From Furcasterigmium furcatum (lineage: Eukaryota > Ascomycota > Sordariomycetes > Glomerellales > Plectosphaerellaceae), in assembly GCA_001599815.1 (NCBI GenBank), contig BCIA01000003.1:3782001-3846000 (forward strand): a DNA stretch of 64,000 nt, written 5' to 3'. A model generated the notes under the pieces. The model saw only the letters and a list, made by a program, of their open reading frames with translations, made no database searches and had not been told where the DNA came from. Position numbers and translations under genes: made by a program. Below, in pieces: positions 32,533 to 42,846 of the stretch; position 1 is the first letter of the stretch, and every line of letters begins with the position of its first letter.

Positions 32533-33660
32533 CTACTGGTCTACAATCTCGCCGTGTTTGACCCAGCGATCCAACGGGGTAAGCGTGTACTTGGGCGCCT
32601 GGTCATGCTCCCCTTCGTTGAAGAACTGACTGCACTTCTCGAACAAGACGGGCTTCTGAATCATGTAGGCACCCATCTTATGACCATGAATGATCTCGTG
32701 CAGGAGGTCGTACCACCATCCTCCCTGATCATAATGATACTCAACCATGACATGAGCGATTATGCTCGGCCCCATTTCGAGGAGATCGAAGTACTCATCG
32801 CAGAGGGTGAACACGATACTGGTGCTTTGTACCATGTTCTCCAGATTCTGCTCCTTCCAGGCCTCGGCACGTTCTTTGAAAGACGTGTTGCGTTGGTGGT
32901 TGAGTTCGACAATTTGGCTGCCACAGCGCAGCAGGTCCTCGCCAGGACTCACGCAGTAACGGAGGTCTTTCTCGAGGGCGTTATCTAGGTAGGCAGCTGA
33001 GGTCAGTAGAACAACATTTCAGGGCAAGAACCAGAAGAAGCCTACACAAGAACACTCCCCGCAAGTCATGTCCCGTCTCGTCTTTCGCGAGCTTGAAGAC
33101 CACGAACGGGATGATCTTGGGACCCAGCCTCTTGAGGGCCTCGAACTCCTCTGTTCGAGTCCAGGCATCATCATTTCCGGGGCTGGAGGTTGCTTCCAAG
33201 CGGAAGACGTCGTGCGCAGCAGCCCACCTCGACTCGAAATCTGCCACGGCCTGAGGGAAAGCAGTACGAATGGCGTTGTAGAGCCTCGCGGCCGAGTGGG
33301 CGGCTTCCTGGCTGGGCACAGGAACCGGGTCTGTTTCCATTTGAAGGGCAAAGTTGATGTTGACCCTGGTGTCTACAGTGCCGAGGCTCGTTGCCGGGAC
33401 CCTCTCTCCCACTTGTTGTTCACAAGCTGCTTGATCGCCGCATCTTCACGGGCGTATGCATTTTATCTGTGAGTTTCGCGCCAGGTCGTTATTACGCAAG
33501 TCACTAACCACGAATGAATCCTCACAGATGATGCTCTAGGGCGGGACACAAGGTATCTCATTGACCCGACGATGTCCTGAACTTTCTCGTCCTCCAGCGT
33601 CAGAACAACCTCATCGTCAACCTCAACCAGGGACGGCAATGGTGGGAGTGCTTGCGAGAA
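32533..33660 (-). pseudogene. Uncharacterised fungal protein gene, probably disrupted (stop plus frameshift)
   Basis: The 3' part is well formed: 33372-33046 and 32984-32533 join through a 61-bp intron (GTAGGC, CCTAG) to give a conserved fungal protein of unknown function. Recognisable blocks are FPQAVADFESRWAAAHDVFR, IIPFVVFKLAKDETGHDLRG, VFLYNALEKDLRY, SQIVELNHQRN and LLEMGPSIIAHVMVEYH. Upstream the same protein continues in another frame: LEDEKVQDIVGSMRYLVSRP, then an in-frame TAA at 33465-33463, then AREDAAIKQLVNNKWERGSR ending at a TAG at 33375-33373. One base missing at 33373-33376 would restore continuity. No intron I could find removes both faults. It may be a pseudogene, a truncated active gene starting at an internal ATG, or a gene with sequencing errors. 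The true N-terminus is unresolved. Confidence 0.6.
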
Positions 33661-34541
33661 ACTTGGTGGTGGATCACGTTGGCCTGAGGGGAGGTGCTGA
33701 GTAAGGAATCCCGCTGGAGACCGACGAGAGACGTGGATGAGAGAGGGATTGAGCCGTATCCTCTCGGGGATCCGTTTCTGGCATTCCCGCGGATGGACTG
33801 ACTGTGTCGGAGAAGCGGGCGGGGGAATGAATGTTTTCTTCTCCCAGGTGCAGTTCCGCCCAGCCCAGGCCTTCCAATACGTGACTAATGCCGGCACCTC
33901 ACCGCAGGATCAGACTGAGGGTGATCTGATCTGCCAGGAGCGGTAAGCTGGACACCCCGCGCGGGTTGTGTTGGGGGGAGAAGTTGTTGGCGCCCAGGAA
34001 CGGATGGAGAGGATCAAGGGATGGAGCAAGGTGGAAGAGACCAACAGGGGAGCCGGCGCCCTGAATTGCAGCGAAAGAGCCCCCGCGGTGTGGGCCGGGC
34101 TCCGGTCACCGCACTGGACCAATGGACCTCGACTCTGGATCTTGAAGCTTGAACCAAGTCCAGTGGCAGTCTCAGACGGATCCCCACGCTGCCCACTAGA
34201 GGTGAGGGACTAGCTAGTCCAGGTCCTAAGCTTTGGGTCCTCGCCGACGTCAGCCCAAACACTTGGAGCTTGAGAGTAAACCTTCAACAAAACATCCTCA
34301 TCTGTACCGCCGCCTCAATCCTCCGTATTCCCTCAATCAACGCCCTGACGCACCCGCCAAGAGCCTCGGTAGCGCTCCCAGCATCCATTCGTCGGCATTT
34401 CCTCTTCAGCACCCTCTACCGTACCTATCAGTAACTACCCGTCGGGACTCGTCCTCAGATTCCCGATTCGACCACACCCCCTCCTCATCATCATCCACTA
34501 CAACCACCACCACCACCACCTTCGCCAGCCTCTCAGTCAAG
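33661..34541. other. Intergenic region upstream of hexokinase
   Basis: About 880 bp. The left part may hold the lost N-terminus of the disrupted gene (an open minus frame reaches 33897 without an ATG). The right part (34260-34541) is a CA/CT-rich leader ending in a run of ACC repeats before the hexokinase ATG. Confidence 0.4.
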
Positions 34542-37185
34542 ATGGTTGGTCTCGGTCCCAAGGCGCCACCCAGCAGGAAGAGTAAGTCGCAGTGCTACAT
34601 CACCTCCAGTTCCTGAATTCGCATAAGCCTCCCCCTGCATTGTACTCTCCCCCCCCGCCACTGTGGAAAGCATCCGTCCGAGGGAACCTCGTGGGAACCT
34701 TGTGTCACGGCCCGGCACGCTCTCCGCTCTTCGTATCACGCTCGTACCGCCCTTGGTCAGATCTCTGTGTCTCTCTGCCAGCACCCTTCCCTTCCCTTCC
34801 CAGTATCTGCCCGGTGCCCAGGTACCACGGCGAGCTGGGAAAGAGGCGCGTGACCTCCCTCGTGCGGGTAGGGATGGATGGCTTGCTGTCCGTGGGGAGC
34901 ATAAAAAGTAACTCGGCCACGGGCTGGACATGATGGTACCTCTCTCGGACGCCTCCTCAAAACTATGTGCGCCATTGCATCGGCCTGCCTCCCCCAAACG
35001 CCAACATTTTTGTTTTCACAACATCCACGATAGTCCGTCCGGTCGACCTCACTTGAGCCATTGAATCCTCGCCACCAGCGGATAATCGATAGGGACTGCA
35101 AGCCAACTCGCCAGACCCATACCGGCAGCTCCCCTGAGACCGTAACATCCTCTCTTTTGGAACTGGGGCAGGACCAAGAGCCTTGCCGCCTGAACTCCAG
35201 CGCCGGCTTCATCGCCTGATATCTGCTCTCGCTCTTGCCGTTGAGCCATCTCGCCAGCCATATCGCCTGAGGCGGAAATAGAATTCACTTGGTCACCCTC
35301 TGATTGTCGCCTGAACGCCTTGCAAAATGGGCGATAAATCTATCGCTCCTCACACGAGGGAGCGTTCCTGGCACCACAACAGTTCGTTTTCTCACCAACG
35401 GGCGCCTCTTTTCCCTCTTCACCTCTTCACCTCTGCAACTCTCGTTTCTTTCGCGTGCACCCATCCTCAACATGGAAGCTGACAAGACACCCCGCGCAGG
35501 CTCGATGACCGACCTTCCCAAGGGCCTCCTTGAAGCAGCCAAGGTCCTTGAGGAGCAGCTCACCGTTCAGGCGCCCAAGCTCAAGGAGATCACCGATCAC
35601 TTCATCACCGAGCTTGACAAGGGTGAGTATCTTTGAACCACCCTTTTGCTTCTGCGGCGCTAACCTATTCACTAGGTCTCAGTGTTGAGGGCGGCAGCAT
35701 CGTGAGTCTTGACCCCTCCCAATCTCACAGTATCGTGACAGAATAGAAAAGACCCCCAATCCTGACTCCTTCATAGCCCATGAACCCCACCTGGGTCATG
35801 TCTTTCCCCGATGGTTATGAGACTGGCACCTACCTCGCCCTCGACATGGGCGGCACCAACCTCAGGGTCTGCGAGATCACGCTTACCGAGCAGAAGTCCG
35901 AGTTCGATATCATCCAGTCCAAGTACCGCATGCCCGAGGAGCTCAAGACAGGCGTCTCCGATGAGCTGTGGGAGTACATCGCCGACTGCCTCCAGCAGTT
36001 CGTCAACACCCACCACCCCGATCTCGCTAAGAACGAGAAGCTCCCCCTCGGATTCACCTTCTCCTACCCCGCCACCCAGAACTACGTCGACGAGGGCATC
36101 CTCCAGCGCTGGACCAAGGGTTTCGACATTGATGGCGTCGAGGGCAAGAACGTGGTGCCCCTCCTCGAGGCTGCTCTGGCCCGTAAGGTGTGTATCATAG
36201 CCCTGCCCCCCGAAATGATGTGAGCTGCCAGAGACTGACGCCTCGCAGAACGTGCCCATCACGCTCACCGCTCTGATCAACGACACCACCGGAACCCTCA
36301 TTGCCTCAGCCTACACCGACACTAAGATGAAGATTGGCTGCATCTTCGGCACCGGTTGCAACGCCGCCTACATGGAGAACTGCGGCTCCATCCCCAAGCT
36401 GGCTCACATGAACCTGCCCCCTGACACTCCCATGGCCATTAACTGCGAGTGGGGCGCCTTCGACAACGAGCATGTGGTTCTGCCGCGCACCCCCTACGAC
36501 ATCATCATCGACGAGGACTCTCCCCGCCCCGGCCAGCAGGCCTTTGAGAAGATGATTGCCGGTCTCTACCTCGGCGAGATCTTCCGCCTCATCCTCGTCG
36601 ATCTCTTCGACAACCAGCCCCTCGACCTCTTCAAGGGCCAGGACATTGGTCTTCTTCGCAAGGCCTACTCGCTCGACTCGTCCTTCCTCTCCATCATCGA
36701 GGAGTAAGTTCTACTCTGTTTCAACCTGACACCCGGGCAGGACATGTGCTAACACGCCCAGTGACCCCTTCGAGAACCTCCAGGAGACCTACGACCTGTT
36801 CGTCTCCAAGCTCAGCCTCGAGCCCACCCGCCCCGAGCTCGAGTTCGTCCGCCGCCTCGCCGAGCTCATCGGCACCCGCGCCGCCCGCCTCTCGGCCTGC
36901 GGCGTCGCCGCCATCTGCAAGAAGAAGGGCTACGAGACGGCCCACGTCGGCGCCGACGGCTCCGTCTTCAACAAGTACCCCCACTTCAAGGCCCGCGGCG
37001 CCCAGGCCCTGCGCGAGATCCTCGACTGGCCCGAGAAGTCCGACCCTAAGGAGGAAGACCCCATCGAGGTTCTGGCTGCTGAGGATGGTAGTGGTGTCGG
37101 TGCCGCTCTCATTGCCGCCCTCACCCTCAAGCGCGTCCAGCAGGGCAACCTGGCCGGCATCCTGCACCCCGAGAATTTCCAGTAA
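34542..37185 (+). CDS. Hexokinase
   Basis: Phosphorylates hexoses with ATP in the cytosol, the first step of glycolysis. Six exons, 34542-34581, 35500-35622, 35676-35701, 35777-36187, 36249-36703 and 36762-37185, give 492 aa. The first exon encodes MVGLGPKAPPSRK and is separated by a 918-bp intron from SSMTDLPKGLLEAAK. Signature blocks are LALDMGGTNLRVCEI (ATP phosphate loop), LGFTFSYPATQ, ALINDTTGTLIA (catalytic Asp), GTGCNAAYME and the C-terminal AAEDGSGVGAALIAAL. Exon 3 is only 26 nt. The unusually long intron 1 contains an alternative in-frame start at 35472 (see its own entry). Length and motifs fit the canonical catalytic hexokinase, not the regulatory or degenerate paralogues. Confidence 0.95.
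35472..35622 (+). other. Possible alternative first exon of hexokinase
   Basis: Within intron 1, an ATG at 35472 in a strong context (AACATGG) opens a frame MEADKTPRAG that runs straight into exon 2 in the same phase. The 100 bp before it are CT-rich like a fungal transcription start. A second promoter here would yield a hexokinase whose first 13 residues and the split residue after them are replaced by MEADKTPRAG. Confidence 0.4.
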
Positions 37186-37382
37186 GCGGGCCCTCCTCTG
37201 GGACCAGGGAATGGGATGGCCGCCGAGTACGAAAATCACGACATGAATCGCTAGAGGGGAATGAATGAATGGAGGATCAAAAGCATCCTAGGACGTCACA
37301 ACAAAAGAATGCCTGATGTGGGCACAAGGCTCTTGACACATGAGGTTTGCTTCTTTTTCTGCTCTGCGGCTCTGCAAAGAGT

Positions 37383-38808
37383 CTACCCCATGAAGGTGCA
37401 TATCGGCAGCCGGTACTCTGTCCTCAGTTAGTCTCCGTAGCATCCATCGCAGAGAATCAAACTCACTGTCCAGCGTCCAATACCTCCGCCGCACACCCTC
37501 CCACTCCCCCTTGCCCGCCTCCTCCATGCCCTTCATGTCGACGTCGCTCTCCTCCCACTCGACGTCCATCCCCGCGTCCGCCATGTGCATCTCCACCACC
37601 TTGGTGTACACGTCGTAGCATATCCTCCTGTCGGCGCCCAGGCCGTTGAAGAACCCGAACCGCCCGTCCTGCTCCATCATCCCCGGGATGAACTCCTCGA
37701 AGAAGTGCTTCAGCTGGCTGTAATCCTCCCCGAACGTGTCGAAATAGACCGCGTCGTAGACCTCCCCGGCCTCGAGCAGCTGGGGGACGATATCCTGCCA
37801 CCGTCCGCGGTGGACCTTGTACGCCCCCTCTTCGGACCCGGAAGCCTCCCAGTCCGCGCCGAAGGCCGTGGCGCCGCTGTCGATGTGCGCGAGGACCGCG
37901 GGGTGGGCCTCGATGATGTGGTGCCGGCTCGGCTTGGTGTCGGCGAACATGCCGTCGACGATGCCCATGCCGAAGCCGATGTTGAGGATCCTCTTGCCAT
38001 CGGCGAGAGGGCCGGAGGTGTTGGGGGAGGGGTCGGGGCGGAGGAGGGCGTCGACGGAGCGGCGCATGATGGAGGTTTCCCAGGCCATCATGACGCCGTT
38101 GCCCTGGTCGTCGACGAGCTTTTCCGAGTCGTAGGTGAGGGAGGCGGCGAGGTATTGTTTCGAGTTGACGTCTTCTTCGGGGTCGGCCGGGGTGTCCGTC
38201 TCGGCTGCGGTCTTCTGCCGTTTGGCTTCGGGCTCGGTTTCGGGCTCGGCGGGCTTCTCGTCGCTTGCTGCGGTGCCTTCGGTCACCTCGACGAGGGCGG
38301 GGGCTTCGTCGCCGTCTGCCTCCGCGGCGTCGACGACCTCGATCTCCTCGCCGGAGCCGGAGGAGAGCTCCTCATAGCCGTCGAGCAGCCCGAAGAGCAG
38401 CTCGGCGCGGACGCCGGCCTCGACGCAGAGGTTGTAGAGCTCCTTCTGGCCTAGGCGAAGGGCGACGCAGCCGGGAGTCTCGTTGTTGCGGTCGACATCG
38501 TTCCAGATGGCGCCGGAGAGGAAGAGCTCGTAGACTGCATCCTTGGCCTCTTGGGCTACCGTGTCGTCGACGTCCTCGTCGTCGGGGAAGGCATTGAGGG
38601 ACGGGGAGGGGCCACAGGCTCGGATGGCGGCATGGAGGGGCGTCTCGCCGGTCGTGGGGTCCTGGACACTGGCCTTGCCGGGGACGTCGAGGAGCTTCTT
38701 GAGGTCACTGGTGTCATGCGCCCAGGCGTGGTAGAGGATGGTCTTGGTTTCCTCGGGGCAGTCTTGAGAGATGCGGGCTTGCATCGAGTCGTCGATGGTT
38801 TTGGCCAT
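37383..38808 (-). CDS. rmt2: Protein arginine N-methyltransferase 2 (RMT2)
   Basis: SAM-dependent enzyme that methylates the delta-nitrogen of arginine; in yeast it acts on ribosomal protein Rpl12. Exons 38808-37467 and 37417-37383 give 458 aa. Residues 1-165 contain ankyrin-like repeats (TTGETPLHAAIRACG, NNETPGCVALRLGQKELYNL). A low-complexity acidic linker follows at about 170-240. The methyltransferase core includes KRILNIGFGMGIVDGMF (motif I), HIIEAHPAVLAHI and YDAVYFDTFGEDYSQLKHFF. The last exon is tiny: the intron (GTGAGT, branch ACTAAC, GACAG) joins TLD to KYRLPICTFMG, the conserved C-terminus of this family. The linker is much longer than in yeast. The gene is divergent from VTC4. Confidence 0.93.
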
Positions 38809-39664
38809 GGTGGGCTGGAATGCTGGAGTTATCACCGAGGATTCCAGGGGACCGAAATATTGGCGATGCGCCACAACCTCCGTCTCGGTGTCCCGGCAAG
38901 CGATGGGGTCGAAATTCGAGATCTAGATCCCAGACGAGGCCTTCGGCAGGACATGCCCCGCCAGGGAAAAAAGTCGACAGGAGTTGCAGCAAGAGGGCAC
39001 GATGCATGTGAGAGGCTGGCCTTCTGGCAGTGGCCCGCAGTGGAGCCCCCGGGCCCTGGGATGCGAACTGACGTCGGTGCACACGTGCTTCCTACCCATT
39101 CTCGATTGGTCAATGGACCTGTGGTTGCTGGGAAAATCAGCGCGGGACGGCACCTAGACCCGCGCTAGTGGTGCGCAAGGCCAGTGCTGGATCAAGCCCA
39201 GAAGGCGCGACGCAAAGCCTCACCATCGTGCATCTCCTACAGGGCACCTAGGTAGTCCCGACCCCGACCCGACTCGTCCAGAGGGAGGCATGTACCAGCT
39301 GAGCAGTTCCAGGTTCTCTTGAGTCGTGAGTAAATTCTTCCCCTCAGCCACCCCGTGCCTCTCCAGATTGTCTCGCATTCTGCAACATCCCCCAACCCAG
39401 CCTCAGAGGTCCATCGAGCTTTTTAGATCTCAGGCCTTTTCTCCCTCCAAGCACCCTCTACCCAGGTACCCTCGCCTCGCCTCGCACACCCAGCAACCCT
39501 CCTCCTCACATCCAGTCCAGCACCGTTCTGCACATCTCTGCGATGCCCCCCAATTGAGGTTCCCCTTCATGCTAATCATCGAAGACCTTCGTACACGACA
39601 GAGGTCTTGGAGATCGAACCGACGACGCGATCCCAATTGGCGAGCACGACCAGGCATAGTCGTC
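38809..39664. promoter_or_regulatory. Divergent RMT2/VTC4 intergenic region
   Basis: 856 bp between two start codons. It contains a CACGTG site (listed separately) and a long CT-rich leader before VTC4 from about 39330. Open frames here are leader sequence, not genes. Confidence 0.45.
39082..39087. promoter_or_regulatory. CACGTG, candidate phosphate-response (Pho4/NUC-1) site
   Basis: A perfect palindromic E-box, 578 bp upstream of the VTC4 start. Pho4 in yeast and NUC-1 in Neurospora recognise CACGTG, and yeast VTC genes belong to the PHO regulon. Other CACGTG copies exist in the window, so specificity is uncertain. Confidence 0.4.
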
Positions 39665-42156
39665 ATGAAGTTCGGCGAGCAGCTCCGCTCGAGCATCATC
39701 CGAGAGTACCAGTGGTACTACATCGACTACGATGGCCTGAAGAAAGAGCTCAAGTCGCCCTCGGGCCCGGCCGTTGACGACGGCTCCAAAGGCAAGGCCG
39801 CCACCACCGCCCCGGGCGGCCAGCGCGAATGGACCGAAGACGACGAGGGCCGCTTCGTCAAGAAGCTCGAGACCGAGCTTGAAAAGGTGCACACCAAGCA
39901 ACAAGTCAAGGCCATGGAGATCTCGCGCCGCATCGCCGTCAGCCAGAAGGAGGTGGAGAGCGTGGTCGGCCGTCTCAACGAGCGCGGCCCCCAGGAGACC
40001 GGGCCCAGCGAGGAGGAGTTCATGCTGCTCGAGGAGGCCCTCAGTGATGTCATTGCCGACGTCCACGACCTGGCCAAGTTCGTCCAGCTGAACTACACTG
40101 GTTTCTACAAGATCATCAAGAAGCACGACGTGAGTCCCTCTCCCTTGGGAATCGCCCAGTTTTGGTACCCCAAAATCTGACATGTCTCTCCCAGAAAACG
40201 ACCGGATGGCACCTCAAGCCCGCCTTCGATACCCGGCTCAAGGCCAGGCCTTTCTACAAGGAGAACTATGACGCCTCGGTCGTCAAGCTGTCGAAGCTGT
40301 ACGACCTGGTCAGGACCCGCGGCAACCCTGTCCAGGGCGACAGTGCGGCCGGCGGCACCCAGGGTAGCTTCGTTCGCCAGACGACGAAGTACTGGGTTCA
40401 CCCAGATAACGTCACCGAGCTCAAGCTCATCATCCTCAAGCACCTGCCCGTCCTTGTCTTCAACGCCAGCAAGGAGTTCGAGATCGCCGACTCGGCCATC
40501 ACGTCCATCTACTACGATAACCCCGACAAGTGGGACCTGTACGAAGGCCGTCTCAAGAAGACCGAGGGCGCCGAGGCCATCCGTCTGCGATGGTACGGCG
40601 GCATGCAGAGCGAGAACATCTTCGTCGAGCGCAAGACGCATCGCGAGGACTGGACGGGAGAAAAGTCCGTCAAGGCCCGCTTCTCCATCAAGGAGAAGAA
40701 CGTCAACTCTTACATGCGGGGCGAGCTGCTGCCGGCAGCCATCTTCGAGAAGGCCCGCAAGGAGGGCAAGAAGCCCAAGAAGCAGCTTGATGAGGACGAG
40801 AGGCTGGCCGCCGAGGTGCAGTACTCGTGCTTGAAGAAGGGTTACCGCCCTGTTTGCCGATCCTTCTACAACCGCACTGCCTTCCAGCTGCCCGCCGATG
40901 CCCGTGTCCGTATTTCCCTGGACACGGAGCTTACCATGGTCCGCGAGGACAATCTTGACGGCGTCAAGCGCTCCGGAGACAACTGGAGGCGCATGGACAT
41001 TGGAATCGACTACCCCTTCTCCCAGCTGCCGGCAAAGGACATTGTTAGGTTCCCGTACGCCGTTCTGGAGGTGAAGCTGCAGACGCAGATGGGACAGGAG
41101 CCCCCAGAGTGGGTGCGCCAGCTTATCTCGAGCCACCTGGTCGAGGCGACACCCAAGTTCTCCAAGTTCATCCACGGCGTTGCGTCCCTCTTCCCTGACC
41201 GCATCGATCTGCTCCCCTTCTGGATGCCGCAGATGGATGTCGATATCCGGAAGCCGGTCACACACGACTTTGGCATTCACAGAGGCGCTCAATCCGCCGG
41301 GACGACCACTTCCGATGATGAAGAGGACGATCTGGATTCTGATGACGAGGAGCACGTGTTCTCGGCGGCTCCCAGAACCGGAAACAATGGCACTTCCAAC
41401 GGAGAATCGAGCCGCCAAGCCCCCGTCGTGGCCGGCACTGGCGCTGTAGATATCGAAGATCAGACGACTGATGCAATTGTTGCCGCCGCCGGAAATGCGG
41501 ATTACCTTTATGACTCCGACGAGGAGTACGACGACAATGACAGGCTGGAAGAGGCCCGTCGTGTTGGCGGTTGGACATATTACTCGACCCTCGCAAAGGT
41601 CAAGGGCCACGAGCTCGGCCTCGGTGCCCTCGAAGTTCTGAAGTGGATCACGCCACACCCTCGGGGTTCCGAGATCCCCAGACGTGAGGTCCAGACCCAG
41701 CTGTTCGGCACTGGCGCGATTCAGACCAAGAGGTTTAAGGCGCCCAAAGGCAAGAAGATTTATGTGCCCGTCCGTGTCGAGCCCAAGGTGTACTTTGCGG
41801 CTGAGAGGACTTTCCTAGGCTGGGTAAGTGAAGCTGATCCCCTGAAGACTTGGTCTCCACTGACAATAGCACAGCTCGAATATTCTATTTATGTCGGCAC
41901 TGTGGCTGTGACGCTGCTGAATTTTGGCACGAGCACCAACAGCATCTCCTTCATTGTTGCCGGAATTTTCACTCTCCTCGCCATCCTGTCTCTCCTCTAC
42001 TCGGTGGGCATCTACCTGTACCGAAGCAGCGCCATCCGCAACCGCCGCAACATCAAGTACTACGACCGCTGGGGACCCAGCGCTCTGGCCATTGCCCTCT
42101 TCGTTGCGGTTGCCCTCAACTTTGCTTTCGAGGGTCGGGAGCGCGAGTACTGGTGA
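39665..42156 (+). CDS. vtc4: Vacuolar transporter chaperone 4, polyphosphate polymerase (VTC4)
   Basis: Makes polyphosphate from ATP and moves it into vacuoles. Exons 39665-40129, 40195-41823 and 41875-42156 give 791 aa. An SPX domain (about 1-155) starts MKFGEQLRSSIIREYQWYYI and senses inositol pyrophosphates, with the Lys-rich KIIKKHDK segment. The catalytic tunnel domain (about 200-530) has RLRWYGG, FVERKTHREDW, ARFSIKEKNV and AVLEVKLQTQ, with basic and acidic residues as in active Vtc4. An acidic linker (about 540-610) precedes three C-terminal membrane helices (about 700-785, LEYSIYVGTVAVTLLNFG onward). The second intron is 51 nt with no stop and a length divisible by three, so retention would insert 17 residues before the first helix. 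Splicing it restores the family-conserved TFLGWLEYS. Confidence 0.95.
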
Positions 42157-42846
42157 ACGTCGTATAGCAAAAGGACAAGACAGGATGTGCCCATGGGCTG
42201 TACAGGATATCGCGGGATCTAGTCGCTGGAGTTGGAGAGCGGTTGGTGCTTGCATTAGGACACAGTTTGGGTATTGGTGTACGTGTATCAAGAGCTTGAA
42301 TGGCACAAGATAACCAATGTTTCACAGCCACCTTTCTACTACAAAGGGGCACACTGGGATCCCTGGGCTGGAAAAGGGGTCCAGAGACCGTCGACCGCCG
42401 GCGCAAACCTTGCGTCCACCCGTGACCTGCTCTTGGTGCCCCGACGAAGTGGCAGCCACGGCTGAGTCCCGACACTAGTCTTTGAGCTATCCAGCAGCTC
42501 TGACGTGAGCTCAAGACGAACTCAGGTGTTCGGCGGTGGAGGGTAACGTCGGTACTGAGGTCGATGTGAAATCAAGGTGAGACCCGGGCATTCCTTGGTG
42601 GCCTCGTGCGACGCTCCCGTCAGGGGTCAGCTCAGCTGAATATGCTCGCTCCAACTTTCACGTTCAGTAACAAGACAAGGCGCCGTTAGGACCGAGGAAG
42701 CCGAGCGGTGAAGTTGGGAATACTATAAGGTCGAGGGAAATCCACGTCCTCGGCGCACGCTTTCCTGTCTTCCTGTAACCTGCAATTGATCTGGAATCAC
42801 GACCGAGAATACAATCCAACCAACCGAGAGACAATCACGCCCTGCC
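42157..42846. other. Intergenic region upstream of the PLP-enzyme gene
   Basis: About 690 bp. I see no gene, and no clear CYS3-type sulphur-control site although the downstream gene is a transsulfuration-type enzyme. Confidence 0.4.

Noticed and set aside
33019..33351. 110-aa minus-strand frame within the disrupted gene
   Set aside because: It is a shifted frame over a region whose other frame shows clear family conservation.
40105..41658. 517-aa minus-strand frame opposite VTC4
   Set aside because: Leu/Val-rich shadow of the VTC4 coding strand, ignoring the VTC4 intron.
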